A stretch of 64,000 nt of DNA, taken from contig CAJUHH010000003.1 of the NCBI GenBank assembly GCA_910585965.1, positions 186,001 to 250,000 of the forward strand. Reading direction: 5' to 3'. Origin of the DNA: an uncultured Lachnospiraceae bacterium (GTDB lineage Bacteria; Bacillota; Clostridia; Lachnospirales; Lachnospiraceae). Below, one piece after another: positions 51,689 through 60,836 of this stretch. The translations under genes and the position numbers were made by a program. The notes under the pieces are model-generated. The model was given only the letters and a program-made list of their open reading frames with translations. It did no database searches and had not been told where the DNA came from. Position 1 is the first letter of the stretch; every line of letters starts with the position of its first letter.

Positions 51689-53952
51689 TATTCCGCTCCC
51701 CGTTTAAAATGTCCCTTGGTATACTCTTCATAAGGAACATCCTTACAAAGCTTTTCTTCCCCCTTCGTCCAAAAACGCAGTATCTTCTTCGTCTCATTTT
51801 CCCCTTCTGTTGTAAAATCCAGGCGGAACGTAGAAATTCCTGCCTCTTTTATTCTATCCGCATTCTGGTGCAGCGATAATGGAAGGGAATTATAAATCAC
51901 GTTATAGCAATGCATACAATTTAAATATACAGGAAAGGCCTTTCCGTATCTGTCTGTCAAAGCCGCAAATTCCAGACCCTGCCCCTTTTTCTTCCGGCAG
52001 CAGTCTTCCATCGTGCCTGCGACGCAGTTAGCGGATATCATCATGGGAATCCTTCCATAAACGGACATTGCCAGTTCCCGCTCCCCCTCTTTGTCCGTCA
52101 ATTCCTTCAGCTCATGGATATTCAATTCCAAAGGAACATATGCCTCCCCGCAATCTTTTCCAAGCACCCCCAGCGCCTCTTTATTCCAAATATAAAGGCC
52201 GGCATCCGACACTATTTTTATAGCAGAATCTTTTCGGAATCTGTCTTTCATATATTGGAGTTCCTCCAGGTTGCGCACCAGAACCCCTTCAAAAACAGAT
52301 TCTCCAAGCAGAGCTTCTATCCTGTTCAAATAAAAATCATCCCTTTGCCGCAGCACATAAGGCAAGGCAAGATAAAATGCCGTTTTTCCTCCGGCATCCT
52401 TCCATTTCTCCATCCATTCCCCGTCCATGCAAAGGTCTGCATCCACATAAAGCCGCTCCACTCCGCAGGATACCGCCGCAGAGCATTGTTCCTTTGTCAG
52501 GGCAAACGCATGGATCCTTGTCTTCCTGTCCTTTTTTTCACTAGAAATCAGATGTTTCGAATCTTTCTTATAAAGTTCCTCCTCATCCTTAAGTCTCTCC
52601 GTTTTTCTCTCATAAGGGGAAGGAAACCCATTTTTCCTGATGATTTCCTCTTCCAAACGTTCCAATGCCATTCGCCTTAAGTCGTTGATGGATTTTACCG
52701 GAAGAAAAATATCCCCGGGCATGGAAATATGCAAACCATCCAGATAAAATGCCGTCTTTCCGCATTTGCCAAGCTGCCTGCGAATTCCTTCCTCCGTCAG
52801 CGGCTGTTTCTGCGCTTCCTGCGGCTTCTCTCCTTTTACCGTGATATTTACGCCGCCCCCTGTAACGGCCAGCTCCGTTTCTTCTCCTTTTACCAGTTTT
52901 ATGCGCATTTGGACGGGATAGCGGAAATCTCCTTCCAGATAAGTCCTCCGAATCTGCCCCAGCAAGATCTCGTCGCTTCCTGTATATCCCGGATTTTCCA
53001 GGGATACCATATCCTTTCCGTTATGCTTATAATAATAACCTTGACTGATTTCGCTTCGGATATACAGCGATTCCAGTTTTTTCCGATCTTCCTCTTCCAC
53101 ACAGTAGTTCTTCGGATCTTCATAATACTTGTCGATGTACTTTCTGTAAATCCCCGTTACGCCTGCGGCATATTCCGGGCTTTTCATCCTTCCTTCTATT
53201 TTGAAGGAATCGATGCCTGCCTCTATCAGCTCTCCCAGCAGTTCCACCGTACACATATCCTTTAAGCTGAGGGGATACCTATCCTTTCCTGTCTTTTGCC
53301 TCAGTCGGGCTTCCCGGCCTGGCATATCATCCGAAAATCCGCTGGAAATACGATAAGGCAGACGGCAGGGCTGGGCGCACCTCCCCCTGTTCCCGCTTCT
53401 TCCTCCGATCACGCTGCTGAACAGGCACTGGCCCGAATAGCAATAGCAGATCGCCCCATGGATAAACGTTTCGATCTCTATATCCGCCTTTTTCTTCATT
53501 TCTTTTATCTCTGCCAGCGACAGCTCCCTTGCCGGAACGATCCGTTTGGCCCCCAAGTCTTTCAAATACTCCGCCCCCCGGAATCCCGTCACCGCCATCT
53601 GTGTGCTGGCATGCCTTGCCAGCGCCGGAAACCATTTGCCGACTGCCTGAAATACCCCAAGATCCTGAATAATCACCCCGTCCAGTCCCGCTTCATAAAA
53701 AGGAAGGAGATAAGAATACAAATCATGGAATTCCCGTTCCTTTACAAGGGTATTCACTGTCAGATACACCTTTCTCCCATAAATATGGGCATACCTTATC
53801 GCCCGGCATACCTCTTCCTCTGTAAAATTATCCGCATATGCCCTTGCGCCGAACTTCTCGCCTCCGAGATAAACAGCATCTGCCCCGGCATGCACCGCCC
53901 CCAGAAAACTTTCATAATTTCCCGCAGGCGCAAGCAATTCCACTTTCTTCAT
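51688..53952 (-). CDS. U32 family peptidase (RlhA/YdcP-like, DUF3656)
   Basis: 754 aa from ATG 53952 (GGGAG 5 nt upstream). N-terminal U32 domain: VELLAPAGNYESFLGAVHAG, EREFHDLYSYLLPFYEAGLD and FIHGAICYCYSGQCLFSS..., then ESLKxxYIKIEGRMKSPEY; DUF3656 in the middle; C-terminal collagenase-like part with SANCVAGTMEDCCRKK. Cysteines likely bind a cluster. Family members hydroxylate rRNA or tRNA with prephenate help (RlhA, TrhP), despite the peptidase name. Follows zapA. Confidence 0.9.
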   Translation of the reverse strand: MKKVELLAPAGNYESFLGAVHAGADAVYLGGEKFGARAYADNFTEEEVCRAIRYAHIYGRKVYLTVNTLVKEREFHDLYSYLLPFYEAGLDGVIIQDLGVFQAVGKWFPALARHASTQMAVTGFRGAEYLKDLGAKRIVPARELSLAEIKEMKKKADIEIETFIHGAICYCYSGQCLFSSVIGGRSGNRGRCAQPCRLPYRISSGFSDDMPGREARLRQKTGKDRYPLSLKDMCTVELLGELIEAGIDSFKIEGRMKSPEYAAGVTGIYRKYIDKYYEDPKNYCVEEEDRKKLESLYIRSEISQGYYYKHNGKDMVSLENPGYTGSDEILLGQIRRTYLEGDFRYPVQMRIKLVKGEETELAVTGGGVNITVKGEKPQEAQKQPLTEEGIRRQLGKCGKTAFYLDGLHISMPGDIFLPVKSINDLRRMALERLEEEIIRKNGFPSPYERKTERLKDEEELYKKDSKHLISSEKKDRKTRIHAFALTKEQCSAAVSCGVERLYVDADLCMDGEWMEKWKDAGGKTAFYLALPYVLRQRDDFYLNRIEALLGESVFEGVLVRNLEELQYMKDRFRKDSAIKIVSDAGLYIWNKEALGVLGKDCGEAYVPLELNIHELKELTDKEGERELAMSVYGRIPMMISANCVAGTMEDCCRKKKGQGLEFAALTDRYGKAFPVYLNCMHCYNVIYNSLPLSLHQNADRIKEAGISTFRLDFTTEGENETKKILRFWTKGEEKLCKDVPYEEYTKGHFKRGAE

Positions 53953-53970
53953 ATCCACTCCCAGTTTATT

Positions 53971-54003
53971 CAGACACTGCTACGCTTCGCGGGGCAGTGT
54001 CTG
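53971..54003. other. 10-bp inverted repeat downstream of zapA
   Basis: CAGACACTGC / GCAGTGTCTG perfect 10-bp arms around TACGCTTCGCGGG. No T-run on the minus strand. It sits between the zapA terminator and the U32 start, a likely hairpin in the U32 leader. Confidence 0.55.
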
Positions 54004-54033
54004 ATAATAAAGGCTGTCTTATACAAGACAGCC
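54004..54033 (-). terminator. intrinsic terminator of zapA
   Basis: Minus strand GGCTGTCTT / AAGACAGCC 9-bp stem with 4-nt loop, then TTTATTAT. It begins 23 nt after the zapA stop. T-run imperfect. Confidence 0.65.
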
Positions 54034-54055
54034 CTCCTCTTTCCATTATCTCCAA

Positions 54056-54472
54056 TTACTTTCCGTTTCCCTTAAAATCTTTCAGTTCCGTCTCCATGCG
54101 AATTATTTTCTTTGCGCTTTCGTTTACTTCCGACTGCAGGCTCTTTACATTCTTTTCCGTATTTTCCAGCTTGATCTGCGATGCAATCAATTCATGCTTC
54201 AGGTCATACAATTCCCGTTCTTTGCTTTGGATCTCTTCTTCCAAAAGACTGATCTGCTTTTTCGCCTTGAAATAGTCATCCGCGATGTTAAGCTGGAGCA
54301 GAACGCTCTGGGTATCCGAGGGCTGTCTCCGAAAACTATCGACCTTGCCGTATTCCGTCATCTTATTATTAATATAAGACGCTACTTTCTGCAAATATTC
54401 TTCACTTTCATAACCGCTTAATGTAAATACCTTGCCGCCGATAATCACTTCTGTATCTGTCTTAGCCGACAC
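54056..54472 (-). CDS. zapA: cell division protein ZapA
   Basis: 138 aa. GTG start with AAGGA 11 nt upstream. N-terminal ZapA fold: EVIIGGKVFTLSGYESEEYL, QKVASYINNKM, LLQLNIADDYF, then a long C-terminal coiled coil (~80-135) that mediates tetramerisation. Stabilises FtsZ rings. Neighbour of the U32 gene, a frequent pair in clostridia. Confidence 0.9.
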   Translation of the reverse strand: MSAKTDTEVIIGGKVFTLSGYESEEYLQKVASYINNKMTEYGKVDSFRRQPSDTQSVLLQLNIADDYFKAKKQISLLEEEIQSKERELYDLKHELIASQIKLENTEKNVKSLQSEVNESAKKIIRMETELKDFKGNGK

Positions 54473-54542
54473 TCCCCATCACATCCTTCCACAAAATATG
54501 CTGCCCCGTCAATTTTCCCATACTATATCTATTATATAGATA

Positions 54543-55541
54543 TTAAGAAGGAATTTCAAGCCCCAAATGATGATATGCCAGATCCGTCGCCACCCTTCCT
54601 TTGGGCGTACGGTTTAAAAATCCATTTTTCAGCAAAAACGGCTCGTATACATCCTCCAGCGTCCCGGCATCTTCGCCGATGGATGCCGCCAGCGTATCCA
54701 GCCCTACCGGCCCGCCTTTGAATTTATCAATGATCGTTATCAATATATTCCGATCGATATGATCCAGTCCCATCCGGTCTACTTCCATCAAATCCAGCGC
54801 CATCCGGGCAACCTCTTTTGTAATCACGCCGTCATATTTGATCTGCGCAAAATCCCTGACCCGTTTCAGCATCCGATTGGCAAGACGGGGCGTTCCCCTG
54901 CTTCTTCTGGCCAGTTCCTGCGCTCCCTCCTTTTCTATCTCCACATCCAGAACTTTTGCCGAATGCTGGATAATCAGCGTCAGTTCCTCCGCAGAATAAA
55001 ATTCAAGGCGGTGGATCACGCCAAACCGATCCCTTAAGGGAGCGGTCAAAAGCCCGGCCCTTGTCGTCGCCCCCACCAATGTAAACTTCGGAAGATCCAG
55101 CCGAATCGAACGGGCAGACGCCCCTTTCCCGATCATAATATCGATGCAATAATCTTCCATCGCCGGATAAAGAACCTCTTCCACCTGGCGGTTCAGACGG
55201 TGTATCTCATCGACAAACAACAGATCTCCCTCCTGCAGATTATTTAAAATAGCGGCGATCTCGCCTGGTTTCTCAATCGCCGGGCCGCTCGTCACTTTCA
55301 TATTCACGCCCATCTCAGAGGCAATGATGCCCGCAAGCGTCGTCTTCCCGAGTCCTGGAGGCCCGTAAAAAAGCACATGGTCCAGCGCGTCCTTCCTCTG
55401 CTTTGCCGCCTCTATATATATCCTCAGATTTTCCTTCACCTTCGTCTGTCCGATATAATCCTTCAGGCGCTTCGGGCGGAGAGAACCCTCTATTTTCACG
55501 TCCTCTTCCGTAAAACCGGTTTCTATCATTCTTTTCGCCAT
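54543..55541 (-). CDS. ruvB: Holliday junction branch migration helicase RuvB
   Basis: 332 aa from the ATG giving MAKRMIETGFTEEDV; an earlier ATG (55553) lies one base after a GGAAGGA site. AAA+ ATPase: FYGPPGLGKTTLAGIIA (Walker A), LFVDEIHRLNRQVEEVLYP (Walker B), TLVGATTRAGLLTAPLRDRF (sensor 1), SRGTPRLANRML (Arg finger region); winged helix at the C-terminus. Drives junction migration with RuvA. The upstream start context resembles hisB. Confidence 0.96.
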   Translation of the reverse strand: MAKRMIETGFTEEDVKIEGSLRPKRLKDYIGQTKVKENLRIYIEAAKQRKDALDHVLFYGPPGLGKTTLAGIIASEMGVNMKVTSGPAIEKPGEIAAILNNLQEGDLLFVDEIHRLNRQVEEVLYPAMEDYCIDIMIGKGASARSIRLDLPKFTLVGATTRAGLLTAPLRDRFGVIHRLEFYSAEELTLIIQHSAKVLDVEIEKEGAQELARRSRGTPRLANRMLKRVRDFAQIKYDGVITKEVARMALDLMEVDRMGLDHIDRNILITIIDKFKGGPVGLDTLAASIGEDAGTLEDVYEPFLLKNGFLNRTPKGRVATDLAYHHLGLEIPS

Positions 55542-55599
55542 ACAGACAACCATGTCCTTCCTATGCCCTTATCTTCTGCTTCAGGCATCTATTTTCCTA

Positions 55600-56214
55600 T
55601 CAGCTGTTCATATATTTCAAAGCCAGCTTTAATATTTCCTCCGTATCCATCCCCTCCGGCGCTCCTGTCTTTTTTACCGCCTTCATTGCCTCGGACGGGG
55701 TATAGCCCAACGCCGTCAGCGCCTCCACCGCTTCGTTCCGGGCTCTGCTCGTTCCGGCATCCGCCCCTCGGTCCGCTTTTTTCCCTTCTCCCCGCCCCAT
55801 AAAGCTCTCTTCCAAAGATACCTTGTCGCGCAGATCCAGAATGATCCTCTCTGCCGTCTTTGCTCCGATTCCCGGTGCTTTTGCAATAGCCTTTGCATCG
55901 CCGGAAAGAATCGCAAACCGCAGATCATCCGCCGTCATCGTCGAGAGGATTGCCTGTCCCCCCTTCGGACCGATTCCATTTACCGTAATCAATCTGCGAA
56001 AGATCTCCAGATCATCCCGTGTCAGAAAACCGTAAAGCCAGAAAGCATCCTCTTTCACATAGGTATAAGTATATATTTTCACTTCCTGTCCGATTCCCGG
56101 AAGGAGTCCGGCCGTTCCTGGTGAAATCCTGATATTATATCCGATGCCGTTCACCTCCAGTATCAGATTGTCCTCCGCAATATCTGCAATTTCCCCTTTC
56201 ATATATGCAATCAT
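55600..56214 (-). CDS. ruvA: Holliday junction branch migration protein RuvA
   Basis: 204 aa. Domain I MIAYMKGEIADIAEDNLILEV, two helix-hairpin-helix motifs (RLITVNGIGPKGGQAIL and IAKAPGIGAKTAERIILDLR), a flexible acidic/basic linker, and RuvB-binding C-terminal domain EAVEALTALGYTPSEAMKAV. Overlaps the Gx-transporter gene stop by 4 nt. ruvA precedes ruvB as usual. Confidence 0.96.
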   Translation of the reverse strand: MIAYMKGEIADIAEDNLILEVNGIGYNIRISPGTAGLLPGIGQEVKIYTYTYVKEDAFWLYGFLTRDDLEIFRRLITVNGIGPKGGQAILSTMTADDLRFAILSGDAKAIAKAPGIGAKTAERIILDLRDKVSLEESFMGRGEGKKADRGADAGTSRARNEAVEALTALGYTPSEAMKAVKKTGAPEGMDTEEILKLALKYMNS

Positions 56215-56711
56215 AGCCTTTTCCCAGCCTCCTTCCCCATATATTTGTCCATTTCCCGGGCAAGCAGTCCGATGAGCAGTCCTGTCGCCAGCCCTGCTGC
56301 AAGAAGCGTCGGCAGATAAAAGACAACCCCTGCGGTTCTCGTTACGAAATATGCCACCAGAATCTGCCCGATATTATGGCATACGCCGCCCGCCATGCTG
56401 ACTCCTATTATGCTGAACCCCTTTGCTCCTTTCAACAGGCACATCGCCAGGAAACTGCCCATTGCCCCCGCCAGACTGTACATCACCATAAACAAATTTC
56501 CGAACAAAAAGCCGGAGAGAAAGACTCTTGCCAAGTTCAGCGCCAGTGCCTCCTTCCAGCCATAACGATAAAGGACGAGCAGCACCGCCAGATTAGCCAG
56601 CCCAAGTTTCACTCCGGGAACTCCAAAAGAAAAAGGAATCAGGGATTCCACATAAGACAGGATCAAAGCAAAGGAAAGAAAAAGCCCCATATATGCCGTT
56701 TTATTTTTCAT
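56211..56711 (-). CDS. Gx transporter family / heptaprenyl diphosphate synthase component I-like membrane protein
   Basis: 166 aa with about five helices: LSFALILSYVESLIPFSFGV, GVKLGLANLAVLLVLYR, ISIIGVSMAGGVCHNIGQIL. Resembles the ECF S-component-like 'Gx transporter' family, which in Listeria-type extracellular electron transfer loci lies beside FMN and quinone genes. Here its partner is a NusG-II protein, as often. Substrate unknown. Confidence 0.82.
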   Translation of the reverse strand: MKNKTAYMGLFLSFALILSYVESLIPFSFGVPGVKLGLANLAVLLVLYRYGWKEALALNLARVFLSGFLFGNLFMVMYSLAGAMGSFLAMCLLKGAKGFSIIGVSMAGGVCHNIGQILVAYFVTRTAGVVFYLPTLLAAGLATGLLIGLLAREMDKYMGKEAGKRL

Positions 56712-56734
56712 CCCGCTCTATCCTCCCTGATCCA

Positions 56735-57115
56735 TTACCTTGCCAGAACATCCGCTTCCCCTGTTTCTCCGCCGATGATCTGGACTGCCAGTTTATGGGG
56801 AAGGCAGATGATGCTTTCCCCGTTTTTCCCAACCGGCCCCTGCTTCACGCAAAGCTTGTCCGGGCAGTCCGCCTCTTCCATATATGCCTCTCCGTCCCGG
56901 ATCACCAGCACATTGCTTCCTCCTCCGTCGCCTGTCAAAACAATCCTCTCGTCCGTATTCAGCGGATAGCTGGCAATCGTATCCCCGTTTCTTGATACAA
57001 CGACCATTGTTCCCTCTTCGGAAGCGGCCAGGCGTTGCCAGAGAAAAAGAGAAAAAGAAGCAAAGGCGATGCCCAGAAACAGATAGCAATCATTTCTTTT
57101 TAATTTTCCCCGCAT
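56735..57115 (-). CDS. NusG domain II-containing protein
   Basis: 126 aa. Cytoplasmic Lys-rich start, N-terminal helix (~10-27, CYLFLGIAFASFSLFLW), then an all-beta NusG domain II-like part with RNGDTIASYPL, LVIRDGEAYMEEADCPDKLC and GESIICLPHKLAVQII. Extracytoplasmic; cysteines may bind metal. Common next to Gx-transporter genes, function not known. AAGGG ribosome site. Confidence 0.85.
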   Translation of the reverse strand: MRGKLKRNDCYLFLGIAFASFSLFLWQRLAASEEGTMVVVSRNGDTIASYPLNTDERIVLTGDGGGSNVLVIRDGEAYMEEADCPDKLCVKQGPVGKNGESIICLPHKLAVQIIGGETGEADVLAR

Positions 57116-57117
57116 AA

Positions 57118-58131
57118 CTACCCTTCCATCACATGCATGGAACGGATATCAGGATCCTGGATCTTTTCCATCAACGCCGCCGTATGGCTTTCCAGGAAAT
57201 TATCCCCCTCTTCCGTCAGCCCCCTGGCTGCCATCTCCTGAATGACCAGGCTGCAGACCGCCTCCACAATAATCACGCATTTGTCATTCCCGTTCACTGT
57301 ATATAAATAATCCATTTCCCCCGCGCCTTCCCATGCCTGGGACTGATCCTCCATTCCCGCCAGAAGATCCAGGATATCCCCGATCTCGGATAAAACGGGG
57401 AGTTCTTTCATCCCATGGCGCATCCATTTATAAAAAGGCGCATACCGCCTGTTGATCAGATAAACCATAGAAATCGCGCTTCTCATAAATTCTGCCAGCG
57501 CCAGCCTTGCGGCCACCTTTTCCCCCCGCTTCATGGCACGGGCATAATTATACTGACCCGACTGGGCCATCACCGCCGCCCTTGCCGCCATCTTCTTGAT
57601 TCTCACATCTTCCGGATAGCAAGGGAGCAATCCGTTCCTTATTCTGCTGAATTCTCCCAGCGGATCCTCAAACACTTCGCCGTTGGTGGCCATGCAGAGA
57701 GCCGATTCTGGCAGCCGCATCCACTCCCTGTTGCTTTTCGGGATGTCCTCCGTCCCCAATATGCCATAATAAAAATCAGGAATGCAAAGAACGCCGACTC
57801 TTCCGCTTCCATGCAGGCTTTCCATCCTGCCCTTTACCCCTTCGAAATCTTTTGGCAGCTTCCGGTATTCTGCCTCCATGACCTGCCCATATTTTTCATA
57901 GTCCTCCCTCGTCAGCCACAAGCAAAAAGAGGGGCCGTAATCATGATCCCTGGAAATCGCGTCATCAAAACCCAGGCATTCCGATCCCTGCCCTGCCAGC
58001 CCTGCGGCCACCCGCCCTGCCAGCATCGGGAACTTTTCTTCCAGCATCTTTTTTCCATAAGCATGATAATATCTCCTGGACAGCTCCAGCCCTTTTATTT
58101 TTCCATTCTTTCCCATTCCGCGTCGTTTCAA
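57118..58131 (-). CDS. DUF4037 domain protein, nucleotidyltransferase-like
   Basis: 337 aa. N-terminal KIKGLELSRRYYHAYGKKML, then the nucleotidyltransferase-type acidic site in GFDDAISRDHDYGPSFCLWL, then a helical C-terminal domain. Possibly transfers a nucleotide to protein or RNA; unproven. Start is TTG 58131, with AGAGGA 4 nt upstream and TGA overlap of the TPR gene stop; ATG 58116 is the alternative. Co-directional with TPR, NusG-II and Gx genes. Confidence 0.82.
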   Translation of the reverse strand: MKRRGMGKNGKIKGLELSRRYYHAYGKKMLEEKFPMLAGRVAAGLAGQGSECLGFDDAISRDHDYGPSFCLWLTREDYEKYGQVMEAEYRKLPKDFEGVKGRMESLHGSGRVGVLCIPDFYYGILGTEDIPKSNREWMRLPESALCMATNGEVFEDPLGEFSRIRNGLLPCYPEDVRIKKMAARAAVMAQSGQYNYARAMKRGEKVAARLALAEFMRSAISMVYLINRRYAPFYKWMRHGMKELPVLSEIGDILDLLAGMEDQSQAWEGAGEMDYLYTVNGNDKCVIIVEAVCSLVIQEMAARGLTEEGDNFLESHTAALMEKIQDPDIRSMHVMEG

Positions 58132-58991
58132 CCGATCCTCTCGTAGATGTTCTGCGCCCGTTCCCTATACTTCCCGGCCTTTTCCCCATCTGCCAGACAG
58201 TCGCAGACGGCGGCGCAGTTCTCGCAAAGCACCGCATAGCTTTGGTTTTCCCCAAAATGTTTTTTTACTTCCAGCAAAGCTTTCTCATAAGATGCCAGCG
58301 CCAAGGCATAATCCCCCATTCGGTAATAGGCTTCCCCCACTCCGGCCAGCGCCGCGCTGTAATGGGCATCCGTTTCGCCGTTTTCCCCCACTTCCTCAAA
58401 AATACGCAACGCCCTTTCCAATGCTTCTGCCGCCTCTCCTGCCCGGTCCATCTTAAAATAAACGAGCGCAAGATTCGTTAAAGTCGTAGCCTGCTCCGCC
58501 CCGCTCTCTTCCAGCTTTTCTACGATTCCAAGAGCCTTTTTCAGAAGTTCTGCCGCTTCTTCATTTCTCCCCATCTGTTCCAGAAGAATACTCATATTAT
58601 TATAGAGTCCCGCAAACCGATAATCCCCTTCCGGCAAAAGGCCGCTATAAATCTGCAACGCCTGGCGGTAATACTGGTATGCCTGTTCGGCATTGCCAGC
58701 CGCGCGGTAGGCGGTGGCCGTATTCAGCAAAGTGGTAGCGAAATGCTCGCTCCCCCCCAGCTGCAGTTCCTCCATCAATAGCAGAACGTCTTCCGCAATA
58801 TCAAAAGCTTTTCGGAATTCGGATACGCTCCGATAAAAGCCGATCATCTCATTCCCCACTGCAATATAAGAGGCATAATCCTCCGCCTCTTTCGCCTCCT
58901 CCAGGTTCCTGACCAGATATGGCTCCACTTGCTCCAGTTCATTTTTCTGGAAATACTCATCCAACTGCCCGAAAAATTCTTCTATATTCAT
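58128..58991 (-). CDS. tetratricopeptide repeat protein
   Basis: 287 aa, all-helical. About six TPR units from residue ~50 to 280, e.g. ATTLLNTATAYRAAGNAEQA, LYNNMSILLEQMGRNEEAAE, TTLTNLALVYFKMDRAGEAA. No signal peptide or membrane helix, so a cytoplasmic scaffold. Partner unknown; the DUF4037 protein encoded next (4-nt overlap) is the best candidate. Confidence 0.88.
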   Translation of the reverse strand: MNIEEFFGQLDEYFQKNELEQVEPYLVRNLEEAKEAEDYASYIAVGNEMIGFYRSVSEFRKAFDIAEDVLLLMEELQLGGSEHFATTLLNTATAYRAAGNAEQAYQYYRQALQIYSGLLPEGDYRFAGLYNNMSILLEQMGRNEEAAELLKKALGIVEKLEESGAEQATTLTNLALVYFKMDRAGEAAEALERALRIFEEVGENGETDAHYSAALAGVGEAYYRMGDYALALASYEKALLEVKKHFGENQSYAVLCENCAAVCDCLADGEKAGKYRERAQNIYERIG

Positions 58992-59019
58992 TCTTCATCC
59001 CATTTCTTCGCCGTTCTTG

Positions 59020-59511
59020 CTATTTTTTATGGTTAATATAATTGACCAGTCCTTCTGCAGCAATAATTTTCTGCATAAATTCAGGGAATGCCTGTCCCTG
59101 GAACTGTGTACCCTTCGTTATGTTTCGAATAACCCCGCTGTCAAAATCCACTTCCACCTCATCACCGGCTTCGATCTCCTTGGATGCCTCCGGGCATTCC
59201 ACAATAGGGAGTCCAATATTGATCGCATTCCGGTAAAAAATTCTTGCAAATGTCTCGGCAATCACACAGCTTACCCCCGCCGCCTTAATAGCGATGGGCG
59301 CATGTTCCCGGGAAGACCCGCAGCCGAAATTCTTATCCGCCACAATAATATCCCCGGCCTTCACCTGGTGTACAAACTCTTTATCGATATCTTCCATACA
59401 GTGAAGCGCAAGCTCCGCCGGATCGGAAGAGTTCAAATATCTTGCCGGAATAATGACATCCGTATCCACATTATCTCCATACTTAAATACTGTTCCTTTT
59501 GCTGATTTCAT
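59020..59511 (-). CDS. leuD: 3-isopropylmalate dehydratase small subunit
   Basis: 163 aa from ATG 59511 (GGGAGGAA 5 nt upstream); open frame upstream of it is the leuC end. MKSAKGTVFKYGDNVDTDVI, KDIIVADKNFGCGSSREHAP-type swivelling-domain signature and FARIFYRNAINIGLPIVEC. With LeuC it isomerises 2-isopropylmalate in leucine synthesis. Small archaeal/clostridial-type LeuD. Confidence 0.96.
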   Translation of the reverse strand: MKSAKGTVFKYGDNVDTDVIIPARYLNSSDPAELALHCMEDIDKEFVHQVKAGDIIVADKNFGCGSSREHAPIAIKAAGVSCVIAETFARIFYRNAINIGLPIVECPEASKEIEAGDEVEVDFDSGVIRNITKGTQFQGQAFPEFMQKIIAAEGLVNYINHKK

Positions 59512-59567
59512 AGGTTCCTCCCTGCCATTGAAAATGATTACAAGATACTTACGCTGGAAACCTGCAT

Positions 59568-60821
59568 TTACGGGCAGGCAATTTTTCCTGCCACCGCGCT
59601 TGCTGCAGCTACCGCCGGACTCGCCAGATAAATCTCCGATTTCACATGTCCCATCCGTCCCACAAAGTTTCGGTTCGTCGTGGATACACAGCGTTCCCCT
59701 TCCGCCAGAATCCCCATATAGCCGCCGAGGCACGGGCCGCATGTTGGCGTGCTCACCACCGCGCCCGCCTCAATAAAAGTCTTCAAAAGCCCCTCTTCCA
59801 TGGCCTGCATATAAATGGCCTGGGTAGCAGGGATCACGATGCAGCGTATGCCTTTTGCCACATGTTTTCCAGAAAGCACCTTTGCTGCAATACGCAGGTC
59901 ATCCAGCCGTCCGTTCGTGCAGGAACCGATGACCACCTGGTCTATTTTGATATCTTCGCCTATTTCATCCACCGTTTTCGTGTTCTCAGGAAGATGGGGG
60001 AACGCTACGGTAGGACGAAGCGCACCCAAATCGATCGTATATTCCTCGTCATATACCGCATCCGCATCCGCTTCATACACCGTATATTCTTTTTGGGAAT
60101 GCTCCTTCATATAGGCGATTGCCGTATCATCCACCGGGAAAATCCCGTTCTTCCCTCCCGCCTCTATCGCCATATTCGCAATCGTAAAGCGGTCGTCCAT
60201 CGTCAGGTTCCGAATTCCTTCTCCCACGAATTCCATAGACTTATATAAAGCCCCGTCCACGCCGATCATACCGATAATATGCAGGATAATATCCTTTCCG
60301 CTTACCCATGGGGCAGGTTTTCCCACTAAATGGAATTTGATCGCCCCAGGCACCTTAAACCATGCCTTGCCTGTCGCCATGCCGGCCGCCATATCCGTGC
60401 TTCCTACCCCTGTGGAAAAAGCGCCCAAAGCGCCGTAAGTACATGTATGGGAATCGGCTCCGATAATCACATCCCCCGCCACGGTAAGACCTTTTTCCGG
60501 AAGCAGCGCATGCTCGATCCCCATCTCCCCTACTTCGAAATAATTCGTAATCTCATTACGGTATGCGAACTCCCTGACACATTTGCAATGCTCCGCAGAT
60601 TTAATATCTTTGTTCGGTACAAAGTGATCCGGCACAAGGGCGATCTTATCTTTGTCAAAAACGCCCTCCACGTTCATTTTTTCCATTTCTTTAATGGCAA
60701 CCGGGCTGGTAATATCATTTCCCAATACCAGATCCAGATCCGCTTCAATGAGCTGGCCCGCCTCTACTTTTTCCAGCCCCGCATGGGCTGCCAATATTTT
60801 CTGAGTCATCGTCATTCCCAT
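59568..60821 (-). CDS. leuC: 3-isopropylmalate dehydratase large subunit
   Basis: 417 aa. Cysteine ligands of the [4Fe-4S] cluster in VIGSCTNGRLDDL and STPTCGPCLGG; HTCTYGALGAFSTGVGSTDM near residue 125. Homoaconitase/IPM-isomerase family of the HacA-like clostridial size. GGGAGG ribosome site; 15 nt after the HD-GYP regulator gene. leuD follows, leuA and leuB are not in the window. Confidence 0.96.
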   Translation of the reverse strand: MGMTMTQKILAAHAGLEKVEAGQLIEADLDLVLGNDITSPVAIKEMEKMNVEGVFDKDKIALVPDHFVPNKDIKSAEHCKCVREFAYRNEITNYFEVGEMGIEHALLPEKGLTVAGDVIIGADSHTCTYGALGAFSTGVGSTDMAAGMATGKAWFKVPGAIKFHLVGKPAPWVSGKDIILHIIGMIGVDGALYKSMEFVGEGIRNLTMDDRFTIANMAIEAGGKNGIFPVDDTAIAYMKEHSQKEYTVYEADADAVYDEEYTIDLGALRPTVAFPHLPENTKTVDEIGEDIKIDQVVIGSCTNGRLDDLRIAAKVLSGKHVAKGIRCIVIPATQAIYMQAMEEGLLKTFIEAGAVVSTPTCGPCLGGYMGILAEGERCVSTTNRNFVGRMGHVKSEIYLASPAVAAASAVAGKIACP

Positions 60822-60836
60822 TTTTCTTTCCCTCCC

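Noticed and set aside
59512..59742. N-terminal extension of leuD
   Set aside because: It overlaps the leuC 3' end out of frame; ATG 59511 has a strong ribosome site and gives the family N-terminus.
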